From Eurosta solidaginis (lineage: Eukaryota; Arthropoda; Insecta; Diptera; Tephritidae), in contig NC_090319.1 of NCBI RefSeq assembly GCF_040869045.1, forward strand, positions 377,843,601 to 377,907,600: DNA of 64,000 nt, given 5' to 3'. The stretch's first letter is position 1; every line of letters begins with the position of its first letter. The translations under genes were made by a program, and so were the position numbers. Under the pieces are notes generated by a model. That model searched no databases, was not told where the DNA came from, and worked only from the letters and a program-made list of their open reading frames with translations. This document shows positions 43,316 to 55,699 of this stretch, one piece after another.

Positions 43316-45552
43316 ACAAGTAAGGAAGGCTAAGTTCGGGTGTAACCGAACATTACATACCAAGTTGAGAGCTGTGGAGACAAAGTAAGGGAAAATCACC
43401 ATATTGTAAAAAGAACCTAGGGTAACCCTGGTATGTGTTTGTATGACATGTTTATCAAATGGAAGGTATTAAAGAGTATTTTAAGAGGAAGTGGGCCATA
43501 GTTCTACAGATGGACGCCATTTAGGGATATCGCCATAAAGGTGGACCAGGGGTGACTCTAGAATGCGTTTGTACGATATGGGTATCAAATGAAAGGTGTT
43601 AATGAGTATTTTAAAAGGGCGTGGGCCTTAGTTCTATAGGTGGACGCCTTTTCGAGATATCGCCATAAAGGTGGACCAGGGGCGACTCTAGAATTTTTTT
43701 GTACGATATGGGTATCAAATGAAAGGTGTTAATGAGTATTTTAAAAAGGAGTGGGCCTTAGTTCTATAGATGGACGCCTTTTCGAGATATCGCCATAAAG
43801 GTGGACCAGGGATGACTCTAGAATTTGTTTGTAAGATATGGGTATCAAATGAAAAGTGTTAATGAGTATTTTAAAAGGGCGTGGGCCTTAGTTCTATAGG
43901 TGGACGCCTTTTCGAGATATCGCCATAATGGTGGACCAGGGGTGACTCTAGAATTTTTTTGTACGATATGGGTATCAAATGAAAGGTGTTAATGAGTATT
44001 TTAAAAAGGAGTGGGCCTTAGTTCTATATTTAGACGCCTTTTCGAGATATCGCCAGAAACGTGGACCAGGGGTGACTCTAGAATTTTTTTGTACGACATG
44101 GGTATCAAATTAAAGGCAATAATGAGGGTTTTAAAAGGGAGTGGCCCCTAGTTGTATATGTGAAGGCGTTTTCGAGATATCGACCAAAATGTGGACCAGG
44201 GTGATCCAGAACATCATCTGTCGGGTTCCGCTAATTTATTTATATATGTAATACCACGAACAATATTCCTGCCAAGATTACGAGGGCTTTTGATTTCGCC
44301 CTGCAAACCTTTTTCATTTTCTTCTACTTAATATGGTAGGTGTCACACCCAAGTTTTTTTCTAAAGTTATATTTTGCGTCAATAGACCAATACAATTACC
44401 ATGTTTCATCCCTTTTTTCGTATTTGGTATATAATTATGGCATTTTTTTCATTTTTCGTAATTTTCGATATCGAAAAAGTGGGCGTAGTCATAATGGGAT
44501 TTCGGCCATTTTTTACACCAATACAAAGTGAGTTTAGATAAGTACGTGAACTGAGTTTAGTAAAGATATATCGATTTTTGCTCAAGTTATCGTGTTAACG
44601 GGCGAGCGGAAGGACAGACGGTCGACTTTGTATAAAAACTGGACGTGGCTTCAACCGATTTCGCCCTTTCTCACAGAAAACAGTTACCGTCCTTGAGTCT
44701 AAGCCTCTACCAAATTTCACAAGGATTGGTAAATTTTTGTTCGACTTATGGCATTATCCTTGACAAATTAAATGAAAAAGGGCGGAGCCACACCCATTTT
44801 GAAATTTTCTTTTATTTTTGTATTTTGTTGCACCATATCATTAATGGAGTTGAATGTTGACATAATTTACTTATATACTGTAAAGATATTAACTTTTCTT
44901 TTAGAATTTGAATTAAAAAAAAAAAAAATGTATTTAAAAAGTGGACGTGGTCGTTCTCCCATTTTACTAATTTTTATTAAGCAGACATATAATAATAAGG
45001 GTGACGCTCCTGCGAAATTTCATCATGATATCTTGAACGACTGCCAAATTACAGCTTGCAAAACTTCTAAATTACCTTCTTTTAAAAGTGGGCGGTGCCA
45101 CGCCCATTGTCCAAAATTTTACTAGTTTTCTATTCTGCGTCATAAGTTCAACTCACCTACCAAGTTTCATCGCTTAATCCGTATTTGGTAATGAATTATC
45201 GCCCCTTTTTTCCATTTTTCGAAATTTTCGATATCGAAAAAGTGGGCGTGGTTATTGTCCGATATCGTTCGTTTTAAACAGCGATCTGAGATGAGTGCCC
45301 AGGAACCTAGATACCAAATTTCATCAAGATACCCCAAAATTTACTCAAGTTATCGTGTTAACGGACAGACGGTCGGACGGACGGACGGACGGACGGACGG
45401 ACGGACATGGCGCAATCGAATTTTTTTTCGATACTGATGATTTTGATATATGGAAGTCTATACCTATCTCGATTCCTTTATACCTGTACAACCAACCGTT
45501 ATCCAATCAAAGTTAATATACTCTGGGAGCTCTGCTCAACTGAGTATAAAAA
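43316..45552 (-). mobile_element. Non-autonomous Helentron/DINE-like element, copy B
   Basis: Same ends as copy A. The hairpin is well kept: GTTCGGGTGTAACCGAAC, next to the left terminus. About six internal units have a strict 130-bp period (GTGGACCAGG at 43541, 43671, 43801, 43931, 44061, 44191). The right part carries paired 'aaaagtgggcgtggt' motifs, a (GGAC)n microsatellite (45365-45407) and the inverted CTCAACTGAGTATAAAA end. No transposase; it would need a Rep/helicase from an autonomous Helentron. Confidence 0.75.
43541..44200. repeat. 130-bp central tandem repeats of copy B
   Basis: Five full steps of exactly 130 bp with a few substitutions each; core phrases 'gatatgggtatcaaatgaaa' and 'ttttcgagatatcgccataa'. 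The last unit diverges toward the non-repeated part. Confidence 0.9.
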
Positions 45553-46275
45553 TAAATGTAATACCTTGTATAGAGGAAACTCTTAAAACAAAATTATAAA
45601 AAATCTATGCAAGGGTTTTGAGACCTATAACTTTAACTTTTTCAGACCAAAATTGATTTTTATAAATTGCCACTTCTGTCTTTATGTTCGTTGTTGTAGC
45701 ATCCTAAAGGTTTTCCCACTTTTTTCATTTTTCATGAAAACACTGTGATATTTTTTGATTTACCAAAAACTTGCCTGCCATAACTTTCCCTTAAGTTCGC
45801 ACAACTACCACACTTATTTCCATCAAGTATAATTCATTGCTATTAAAATTTCGTTATGCGATCACGACTTTAGCCTGTATCCAACTAAAGTGTGATGTAT
45901 CGTTTTACTATGAGCATATTATAAGCATTCAATGCAAAAGTAGAAGAAATAAAGCAGACTTGTGGAGTAAACCATCGTAATGATATATTGCTTTCATTTG
46001 TCTTAGTTAATGAGGTGTTATAGTCAAACAGTGTCTTACTAATATATGTATGTGCAAATTCACTAAGACACTGTGATGTTCAATTTCAACAAACTTCCAT
46101 TATCATTAACAATATTTACGTTTGAGACCAGCAAATTGAAACACGTGCTTCAATTAAATTTTCGGGACGTGAGGCTTGACAGAAAGCTTATCTTCTCGGC
46201 GGTACATCGGAGAAGCCTACGAACGGGCTGCGCACATGGTAGCGAGTTTGAGTATATTAATGACAATTACAGGTG
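45553..46275. other. Unassigned spacer
   Basis: No supported gene. The open frame 46073-46276 lacks a signature. Confidence 0.4.
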
Positions 46276-46279
46276 ACCT

Positions 46280-47575
46280 AAGCCATGTACAATGAAGCTG
46301 CTTACATCAGTATCGGCTTCTATACTATTATACGCTGCAGAAATTTGTGCGGACGCAATTGAACGGAGTCGGCAGAAGCTGTTGTGCCCGTAGTACCGAT
46401 ACATCCCTATGCTGTGGAAAGAGTAGAAATATATTACAGTGCATTGGAGGCATGTAAAGTTACTGATGCCTCACGTATGGGAGAAGCATCGATCCAACGC
46501 CGTCTACAGTAGGGGAACAGTAACACCACAGCAAAGTGGACCAGTTAACTTATTCCTGATTTGATCGCATGGCGAGCACACGAGCACACAGAGAAATAGC
46601 GACAGCAGTGAAGAGCCCTTACTTCAATTCGGCTCTGCCAGCAGGTTAGAGGGCTGAGAATATGCCCGCAGAAAGTATGGCTGCCGTAAGAAGCGAATTA
46701 AATACCATATTGAAGGGGTTGTGTAGCGCAACCTTTCAAGGGTTTGCTAGCGCAATTTATAGCTTCTCCAAACCAATTGTCGACCTCACATACCCCCGCG
46801 ACGAATACTGTTTCATACGTAGCCGATGCTCTGGCGACCCCAAGTTCCGCATGGATTTAGATAGTGGCTAGGACGGGATGGCCGAGAAGGTTTTATTTGT
46901 TCATACTAAATCGTTATCGAGATGGTCGATATAGTACCTTAATGGTACTTGTTACCGTAACGTACTGGAACTGCACCCGGGCACTCGGGGAGTATCCTTA
47001 TCGCTACAACAACAACATCAAACGCTTCGGCTTACCGCACGATATCAGCAGAAGATGTTCTGATCGTTGCGGGTACCATACTGATACATATTCACGCAGA
47101 GGAAAGAAAATATATATATGACGGTTTGGAGGCGTGTATAGATACTATTGTCATATGCGTGAGAGGAGAATCCATACAGCGCAGGCAACAGCAGTTCAGC
47201 AGCAGCACCGCAGAAAGGTGGAACCGGGAACTAATCCCTGATTTCAATCCACGGTTGCAGCGAGGACAGGGAGTGGTTGACTTTTACTCGACCTAATTTC
47301 TTAATGGACACACAAATGTGGGAAAGGTCGAAACCTCGAAATACCTGTACCATGGACAATTATTGGACCCGTAAACTAATTTGAATCCATGGCTGAAGCG
47401 AGCACACGGAGAAGTCGAATTTTATTTGACACAATTTTTTAACGGACACGAAAATATAAGAAAGGCTGAAACCACGAATTGCCTGTACTGCGAAAAATTT
47501 GACAATGTAGGCCACACCGTCTTCAAATGCAAGCACTTCGCCCGACAGCAAAGGAGAGTGGAATAGCTAGTTGGA
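46280..47575 (+). pseudogene. R1-like LINE pol debris, C-terminal module present three times
   Basis: 46290-46340 reads KLLTSVSASILLYAAEIC (RT thumb of R1-type elements). The segment ERVEIYYSALEAC...IQRR (about 46430-46510) recurs as ERKYIYDGLEAC...IQRR at 47105-47190. The final module (RAHGEVEFYLTQFFNGH then CLYCEKFDNVGHTVFKCKHF, a Cys-Cys-His-Cys finger, 47395-47560) is preceded by a diverged copy at 47215-47320. A SINE interrupts it at 46640-47035. All frames are broken. Confidence 0.65.
46640..47035 (+). repeat. SINE family A copy
   Basis: Matches the reverse of 31336-31750 over nearly full length: 'ggttagagggctgagaatat', 'gcgcaatttatagcttctcc', 'ctctggcgaccccaagttcc', ending 'atcgctacaacaacaacatc'. 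Diverged. It sits inside R1-like sequence. The frames it contains are not genes. Confidence 0.75.
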
Positions 47576-48010
47576 TATCTATCAACGGGAGGTTTCAACA
47601 ATAACATGACCTGCTGAAGCAACAGATGGAATGCTTCCAGGACATAAGTGATAACTACATATATATGAGAGTAACTATGGAGCTCACGTAGCATGAACAA
47701 CTACTCGAAATAATACTGAATGCTATACCAGGAACGGGGAATGCGCTGAACGTGGGATTTTAGCGGGCAGCCCTTCAAGAAAGGAAGCGGAGAGCTTTGG
47801 ACTGAGGCTAAACTATTGCCGTTGGGCATAAAGCAATTCCTACTTCCCATTTGAAGAAAAATAGAGAAAGACAACAATAGGACGGACAAGGCAACAGCTG
47901 CCAACAACAGCAACTCATAGCTTTCGTTCAAGCAAATATACAATATATGTTCTGTATGAAAAAATAAATAAATGCAGAAGAGGGCAATTGAGCAGAAGAG
48001 ATGTGGTTTT
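47576..48010. other. Unassigned spacer, possibly LINE 3' end
   Basis: Follows the R1-like finger module; no recognisable domain beyond it. Confidence 0.35.
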
Positions 48011-48011
48011 G

Positions 48012-48145
48012 GTCGAGTCGGTTTTTTAAAAGATCAATCATCGCTGGAATGCGGGTTAAGATTCCACTCCCGGGAGAAAAGACGCAGAAAAGATTGACAA
48101 GGTCGAATCAGCTGTCGCCTTGTCCATCCAAATGTCGCATACTTC
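48012..48145 (+). repeat. tRNA-derived SINE, family C, damaged copy
   Basis: Shares 'ccactcccgggagaaaagac', a body and 'cagctgtcgccttgtccatc' with 5955-6110; the B box is degraded. Confidence 0.6.
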
Positions 48146-48473
48146 TATTTTTTCATTGAAATAAACAAATTTAAATAAAGCTGAAGCGAGTTATATAGGA
48201 AATTATCACTTAAAGAGGAAGATGCACTATTTTACGTCACGTCCAAACGACCAATTTAGCCCAAGCCATAACATCAAAACTGAAACAAATTATATCGCTG
48301 TTCCCAAATGAGCTGCAATTTGTCTAGATCAAGAATTTTGGAGCAAGAGCTAAATAGTTTTTGTTTGTCTTTAATAATTAGGAGCAGATTTATCATTTTA
48401 TTTTGCTACGCAGGTATATATGTAAATATGTAAGCATAGGTACCATATATATATACCAGGTATATATATTTAT

Positions 48474-48753
48474 ACATTAGATTGGGTCGATTAATTAAAC
48501 GATACCGATTTGGGCTCAGGAAAAAAAGTTCCTCTAGGCATACCACAAAAAATAATTGTCGAGCCTGCGAAAAAAAATGTCGAAAGGGTAAATTTTTTGA
48601 CCAAAACTTCCCCCGAAAACCCCAAAAATATAGTTTATTTTTCAAAAAACTGTTGTAAAAACGTTGGTTATCCGTTGACAAATCCTATCGAAAAATAGAT
48701 GGCGCGATATCGGTTAACTTTCGTCCATACAAATCGACCTAGGTTAATATACA
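48474..48753. repeat. Foldback element, internally deleted copy
   Basis: Starts 'acattagattgggtcga' and ends 'tcgacctaggttaatat'; interior matches the left arm of the larger foldback at 52133-52570, but most of the second arm is deleted. The frame at 48406-48681 is incidental. Confidence 0.7.
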
Positions 48754-48759
48754 TATATA

Positions 48760-49715
48760 GACATTCATAAAATACATAGCAAACATTAGCTTTGCAGGTG
48801 AATTATCTTCATAACAATAACGGTTATTGTTGTCATTTCCGCACTGCTTCCGTTGGCATCATTACCTTCATTCGTTTGTTGACTGGCCATCATTTATAAC
48901 TGTTAGGCCAAAAAGAAAACCAAATTAAACGTACAAACAAAAAAGTGTGACAAAAACGGTGCTAATTGTTACCGTCATGAAATATCCATATTATAACATC
49001 TCCACAATAGCAGTACTTAACATCCTCTTTAATATTGCCAGTATTGTTGCGTGTATAAGCTAAATTACAAATAAAAAATTTAAGTAAAATATGATGGAAA
49101 ATCTCTTTAGAAAGATGAACAAGCACCTATAAAACGGATAATTACTTGAGCGTATGCGCAGATATTAGTGTTTGACCGAATATTCGGTCACCGAACAGGT
49201 CGGCCTCAGTTCGAACTCAGTTCTAAAAATATATTATCGTCAATCTTGTAAATTAAAATTTTCAAGTTTTTTTTTTATTTCTTATAATTGCCGAAGGATA
49301 ATTAAAAAAAATAGAATTGTCCACTTTTTTGTTTTGATAATTCATTTCAAGTATAATAGCGAAATTTTGGAAATTCTTGATCACTCTGTAGCTTTTGTTA
49401 TCGTTCGAATCGCTGAATTGGCAAAGAGATAACTCAAAAATTCAGTGTAGCAAAGTGTTCTTTATATACAACACTACTAGGGTAGCAGAGCTTCACAATT
49501 CAATTATTCGCATACTTCACTTCGTTCGCCTATTTCTCCTAGCGTCATTATATATTTTCCGTTTCTGCATCTCACAGTTGGTTATTTAGCTTTATACATG
49601 TATATGCGTCAGTAATACCACCTTCACTCTTAGCAGATTACATGTGTCTGCGATTGTTTCTCTTTCTTCTTGTTTCTTAGCTGCTGATTAAATATATGTG
49701 AAATATTTTCTTCGC
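48760..49715. other. Unassigned spacer
   Basis: AT-rich; open frames at 49172-49432 and 49395-49589 have no signature. Confidence 0.4.
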
Positions 49716-49721
49716 TCTTAG

Positions 49722-50226
49722 AGCCTCCTGCGATTTACAACCAGATTAACTGAATTTTTGTATGTGTGCGTGTCGGGTATTTGACGCTTGCCCCTCGACT
49801 ATCAAATAAAAAGCCATCAATCAACTTTTGCATTGAGAAACCGTAGCGTTCGGTCGTGAATATGTCGTCCTCGACTATCAAATAAGCTAGCGTCAAATGA
49901 AAAAATCAAAAATGTTTGATTTTCATCAACGTGTAGCCATGACGGAACGATACAAGGTGGCAGCATGGGACAGCCGATTATAAACTTTTTTTATTTGATT
50001 TGATACATCAACTTCCGGCGCGTACGATTTTGACATTTGTCCGTCGAATTTACAAAAACAAAGTACATGGAATTTTCATTTATGTTTGTAGGTATGCCAC
50101 CATGCTGCCACCTTGTATCGTTCCGCCATGCGTGTAGCCGACAACAAATACGTGTGTCGCGAAGCTACCCGACTGCACTAACACACACAAAATTCAGTCA
50201 ATCTGGTTGTAAATCGCAGGAGGCTT
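49722..50226. mobile_element. Long-TIR (foldback-type) element with an inner inverted repeat
   Basis: Outer arms: 49722-49780 and 50164-50226 are inverted repeats (core GCCTCCTGCGATTTACAACC). Inner arms: 49946-49972 and 50095-50125 carry GGAACGATACAAGGTGGCAG and its complement. No transposase. The inner pair could be a second MITE nested in the first. Confidence 0.75.
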
Positions 50227-50229
50227 TTA

Positions 50230-52130
50230 GCTTTGCTGTTTACATGTATGTGTGGCTACTTGTTTCGCTGTTATTTCATAGTGACGTATCGAAACTGCTT
50301 ATATTCGCCACAGTATTATGCTTGGTCAAAATGATACACATAAAATAATGCCCGAAGTTTAGCTGCTGGTCCGTTGGTGTCAAATAAGTTTTCATTATGA
50401 CACATGACTGACTCCAAGTCAATAAAGCAGTGCATGCTCAAGACCCACGTTGCATTATTCACATCAGCATAATTTATTGATGGAGCGCCAATAGAAAACG
50501 ACAACCATTTCCAAAATGTTAGCAAATAAAATTGTAAGGAGAAAATGCCATAATTTAAGGCAAACGTATTTGACATTATATGGCAAGCCATTTTTATTGA
50601 TTTGGCCAAGTTTGTGTTTAAAATTGACCTAGTGAAAGCTAGGCAAAAGGCTTAACATTTTCGCGGCGTCAAGTAACAAAACACCACTTGGTAAATATCG
50701 TACACCCTAATGTGTATTACGGTAGTCAAAGTCAAACGAACGAGTTTTTTAGTTTTACCTCTTCGCACCGTTATACCACGGTTGAAACATGTAACAAATG
50801 CATTTAGGTCAAAATTGTCAACGCAAAGTTTAACATTTCAAGGGACGAGACTGAAAAAAAAAATCGTTAATTTGATCAATAAATTTTCGTTACGAAACCT
50901 GGGATTTAATCGCATTGCCACAAATAAAGTCAGAATATCCGACTCTGGTCAGATTTAGAAGAAAATTCGAGTTCAGCTGGCACTATTTTCCATACGACAG
51001 AGCTGAGTCGGATTCGGTCAAAAACTCTGCTTCGATTGGACGCTAATTAGTATAAGGCCTTCTGTATAGAACTATCGAAGAGCGAACTCGTAGCAAAAGT
51101 AATATTTAAGGTATTTTATAGTTATTTTTTTGCAATTAGTGATAGCAATCGTAGTAGTAGTCGTTTTTTAGCAGAAAGTAATTTTTTTTTTGTATATACT
51201 AACATTATTCGGTAAATTTAAGTTGGCACTATCGTGTGTACGTCGGAAGAATGGAAAAGCTCGAACGTGAGGAACAGATTTGGATTCGGTTCAAAATTCG
51301 AGTTTAGTAGGGCGCTAACATGGCTATGATACTGAAAACTACCGAAGAGCAAAATCGAAGCAAATTTACTAACTCCGAAAATACTTTGTAGTCTAAGTTT
51401 AGGTGTTGTGTGAATTTATACACCCAGACAAGAACTTCAAACGCAGAGTGTAGGCTTTCTGAAGTTAGAACCTTGAAATGTACTTTTTTCGTTTGAAAAC
51501 TGTGTGCTTCGTTTGCACAAAAAGAGCCCAGGTAAGCGCACCCCTTTTTGTCGCTAGCCCACTCTTAGAAAAAGAAATATTTGTAAAAAATTTTTCAATT
51601 GGAATACCCACCAAAATCAATCAAATTAAATTGTTCGGTTTTACACTATGAGCTAGTTTATCGAAAATCAGTCCACCCCACAAAACCCCACAAACAAAAA
51701 AGTTTTAAGGCTTACTTGCAGAATGACGAGTTAACCGGTTAGTCGATTACTCGAATAATTTTCTGGCCCTAGTTCTGATAATTATGAAAAAAGTTGGCGG
51801 TTTTCTTGATTTCTCTATGGCATATTCTCTAAAGCACGTTTTTTCTGTGTACCAAATTTTTTTATGACAACTAGAACGATCTTTGAAATATGATTACAAA
51901 TATTTGCCAACATTTTTACAAAGTTTTTTGATTTGATTTATTAGTGTCTTCGCGAATAATTTAATTAAGTGTTGCTTCTTATTTCCTTAACTTAGTGGAT
52001 AGTGAGTAAAATATCGTGGATCATTTTTTACATTTCATAAAAGCTAAGTAGATCCATTCTCATGAAATTGTAACTCTAACGATTGGATATTGAACTGCAT
52101 GCAGATGAACTATTTATGATGCAAACTTTC
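50230..52130. other. Unassigned spacer
   Basis: No gene. A pair of related phrases near 50960-51080 and 51240-51370 ('cgaagagcgaactcgtagca' / 'ccgaagagcaaaatcgaagc') suggests an old duplication of about 300 bp. Confidence 0.4.
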
Positions 52131-52132
52131 AA

Positions 52133-52570
52133 TATGTACATTAACCTGGGTCGATTTGTATGGACGAAAGTTAACCGATATCGTGCCATCGATTTTTCGA
52201 TAGGATTTGGGCTCAGGAAAAAAAGTTCCACTACGCACACCCAAAAAAATAATTTTCGAGCCTGCAAAAAACAAATGACGAAAGGGTAAATTTTTCGACC
52301 AAAACAATCCCCAAAATCTAAAAAATATTTTTTTTTTCTTCAATAAACTGTTGTAAAAATGTTGGCGATAACAGTTTTTTGAAAAAAATATTTTTTGGGT
52401 TTTGGGGAGTTCTTTGGTCGAAAAATTTACCCTTTCGTAATTTTTTTTGGAAGGCTCGAAAATTATTTTTTTGGGTATGATTAGTGGAACTTTTTTTGCT
52501 GAGCCCATATCCTATCGAAAAATCAATGGCGTGATATCGGTTAATAAATCGACCCAATCTAATGTACATA
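52133..52570. mobile_element. Foldback element, near-complete palindrome
   Basis: Two arms of roughly 200 bp are inverted copies around a loop of about 20 nt near 52355. Ends are ATGTACATTA and its complement. Matching internal blocks are 'tttgggctcaggaaaaaaag' and 'aagggtaaatttttcgacca'. A transcript would form a long hairpin. A deleted relative is at 48474-48753. Confidence 0.82.
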
Positions 52571-52654
52571 CATCCAGTAAATTAGAAGCGTATACACATC
52601 GAAGAATTACTGTGATTTAGTTTTGGTTTGAATGTTTTAAAAATAAAATAAATG

Positions 52655-52965
52655 TAAAGCGCGATAGCCTCCGAAGAGATTTAAGGCCGAGCTTCTCTTC
52701 GAATTTGCGTCGTGCTCCTTTTAAATTTTCCTACAAATTGGCGGGACGGAACCTACTTGTTTTACGCCGACTCCGAACGGCATCTGAAAGGCAAATGAGT
52801 TTTCACTGAGAGCTTTTCATGGCAGAAATAATTTCTTCTAATTGAAAAATTTTCTTCTAATTGAGAAACCTGGTTTCTAAAATTTTGATGTTGCTTTGCC
52901 GGGGAACCCAGGATCTTCGGTGTGATAGGCAGAGCACGCTACCATCACACCACGGCGGCCGCTAT
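52655..52965 (-). repeat. tRNA-derived SINE family B copy
   Basis: The minus strand starts GCGGCCGCCGTGGTGTGATG and continues through 'gtagcgtgctctgcc' and the B-box position 'ctgggttccccggc', then the family body. Contains an internal duplication of 'tttcttctaattga'. Confidence 0.8.
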
Positions 52966-53019
52966 GTTTTACTCACTCATTATTATCAGGCATGCATGTT
53001 GTTATGTTTGTAATACACT

Positions 53020-54245
53020 ATTGCATCCCAATATCACAGTTTGCTAGGCTAAATTCCTTTAGATTCGACTTCTCGTATGAGAACTCCCCAAACATAATCT
53101 CACAACGGTGGAGCGTTTAAAAAATGTATATAAAAAGCTTATAAATGCAACGGCAACAACGCTTAAGGCCTAGTGGCAGCTTGAGTGCAGGCCCTATGGC
53201 CACAGCAGTATAGCGCCATCTAATACCGACAAACGGAATATATGGTCCCGTACCTGAGCTTCGAAACAGATATTGTGGCCACAATTGAGCCAGAGGCTTG
53301 GTTCCGTGATGCAGAAATTGAAGAGCCTGTATACAGATGGTTCCAAATTAATGGAAAAGGTTGGGTCTGCTGTTTACTGTGTCGACACAGAAATAAGCAG
53401 ATCCTACAGGCTGACAGATTACTGCAGCCTTTTATAAGCGGATATTATAGCAGTGAAGAAAGCTGCGGAAATTCTGGAAGAAGCGTGCTTAAGCTGCAGT
53501 CGCGCAAATTTATATATTGATAGTCAGTCTGCGATTAAGGCAATAATCTCACACAGTAATTCAACAAGAAGTGTTCTGGAATGCAAAGAAGCATTGGAAA
53601 AACTGCGCTCAGGCCGGACCATACATCTTTACTGGGTTCCCGGGCATAAAGGGATAGAAGGTAACGAAAAGGCCGATGAGTTGGCAAAGGAGGGGGCAAC
53701 ACTCACTGAGTCGACGATAGACCTCCCAATCCGTTTGGGAGAAATCAAAATTTGCATATGATCCATCAAGCAGGAATGACGTGGAAAAAGGTGCGGGGCT
53801 GCAAAATTTCTAAGATCATGTGCAAAGCCTACGCATTAGTCTCATATCTCTGAAGAGAGAAGACTTAAGGCTCACAATGTGCATACTAACTGGGCACTGG
53901 CTTCTGGCGTCATATGTATATAAGTTAGGCCTCATCAATAACAGCAAGTGTAGGAAGTGTGAGCTGCAGGAAGAAACGGTTGAGCATGTTCCGTGTTCGT
54001 TGCCTGCACTCGCCAGGTCAAGGCTCCTGCTATTAGGGGCGGCAGAGTTGTCCGATCTCGAGGCAGCAATTAATCTGGGTCCTAAAAAACTGCTAGTATT
54101 TGCCAAGAGGACGGAGTTATTCTATAACAAATGTCCTGGCACCTGATTGGGGTTATTTCGGTTGGTCGTCAAACAAATTCTCTTAATACATTCAGTCTAT
54201 ATGAGGTCTTTATTGAGCGGCAAGTTCAACCTAACCTTACAAACG
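53020..54245 (+). pseudogene. LINE pol remnant: RNase H and C-terminal finger
   Basis: RNase H pieces in several frames: LYIDSQSAIKAI and IHLYWVPGHKGIEGNEKADE with LAKEGA. Then CILTGHWLLASYVYKLGLIN, and a finger CRKCELQEETVEHVPC followed by LLLLGAAELSDLEAA. The longest pieces are 53453-53761 and 53820-54146. The 3' UTR ends 'caagttcaacctaacctt' near 54240. Relatives: 42500-42725 and 60785-60975. The RNase H Asp and His residues are kept in the readable part, but frames are broken. Confidence 0.82.
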
Positions 54246-54249
54246 TTGA

Positions 54250-55375
54250 TCAAGATCACAGTTAAAAAGTAACTTGAAATATTTTGCAAACCGATGCTAC
54301 ATTTGATATGAGGTGAAGAAACAAGGTTTCACGGGATACCACTTACGTCGCAATGACACGATTTGAAGAACATCCTTCTTTCGTGGGACATTTCGAAATA
54401 TTTTGGCAAACTTCATAAATGTTTGTTCCAAACTTCATAAATGTTTGTTCGTTTGCAAAATTCAAATATTTATGGCTAAGTATAGGCATGTAAAATTGAC
54501 CCTACGAAGCATATGGCATTCCGCATTAAAGATATACACGTCAGAAAATTATGAACCAATTATACGAAATATCGAAAATACGACGCTGGTGCCGTGCCGT
54601 TCAGCAGTTTTCTGAACAAATATGATAAAAAATTTGTGGTAAAAACAAGTAAATCTATTACTGCTTATGACACATAAAACAACCTCATGGCCGCGTTACA
54701 ATGAAATTTTACGCATGTAAATATTAAGGAATTTCTTACTTAGCAATTTAAACTTATTTTTGCTTTCACATACGAATACGAAGCTTCACGAAGCACTGTT
54801 GCAAACATCCTCACTATACAAGAAAAATATTTGCTAACATATTTTGTCCCTTATTATTTTGTTAAAATACAGTTCTTAATTGTATAATATGTTGGAAAAG
54901 TACCAAAGAGTGGGAATGATAATTTCACTTGCAAAGTGTGAAAGCCCTCATAGCCAAAACAGGTGTAAAGTTCTTTTTCTTATGCTTCCCATTAAGAAAA
55001 AGTTGAAGATTGCCAACTTTTGCATGTCAGATGGCGCTACTGTCGCCCAATCTGCCGTTCTCCATAAAAATGCGTGCAAAGGTTGCGTTGAACGAATCTA
55101 CATATATGAAAAAGTCACTAGAAGACCCGGCAAACGTTGTCCTGCATTAAATTTGGCCTATCTGCATACATTTTAATAAGCTTTTTCCGTCTGACTCTGC
55201 CCTCCTCCCTCTTCACTTTTTCCTAATCCTTTTATTCACTCCTCCCTCCGTCTTTTTCGCTTCATCTATCTCCATCTTCGTCTCATTCTATCTCTTTCTC
55301 AATCTCCTTCTCTCTTTTCTCTTCTCTCAATTCCTTCTCATTCTTGCCTGTCCCAGAGGGTGGTATGTATTTTAT
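54250..55375. other. Unassigned spacer with pyrimidine-rich tail
   Basis: 55190-55350 is strongly pyrimidine-rich (TCTCTTTCTCAATCTCC type). A phrase 'agacccggcaaacgttgtcc' at 55122-55141 looks like part of a dispersed repeat. No gene. Confidence 0.4.
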
Positions 55376-55445
55376 TCCAGTCCCAGTCCCAGTCCCACTC
55401 CGAGTCTCAGTCCCAGTCCTAGTCTTAATCCCAGTCACAGACCGT
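55376..55445. repeat. (CAGTCC)n hexamer repeat
   Basis: About ten imperfect CAGTCC/CAGTCT units. Confidence 0.85.
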
Positions 55446-55549
55446 CTCTGGATAATATATTACTCTGTACCAAAGCACTCATCAACAGCTTTCATTTGAT
55501 ATCCATATTGTATAAACACTGTCTAGGCATTCACTGGCCCACGTTTTGG

Positions 55550-55698
55550 CCTATATCTCGAGACCCTGTACCTGTAGTAACCACCGCGTGAGGTTTACGC
55601 AACTTGTGTGAAAGTTTGAACAAAATTTACCGACGCATCTCTTCAAACACCGGCGACCATCTAACTCAAATTTTAGCCTTCCTTTTTATATATATAGA
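55550..55698. repeat. Dispersed repeat end
   Basis: Ends 'tttttatatatatagat' like the repeat at 30368-30489; preceded by 'cgccgaccatc'-like sequence. Family unknown. Confidence 0.35.
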
Positions 55699-55699
55699 T

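Noticed and set aside
54880..55176. 98-codon frame with several Cys
   Set aside because: No recognisable zinc-finger spacing or family and it overlaps repeat-like sequence.
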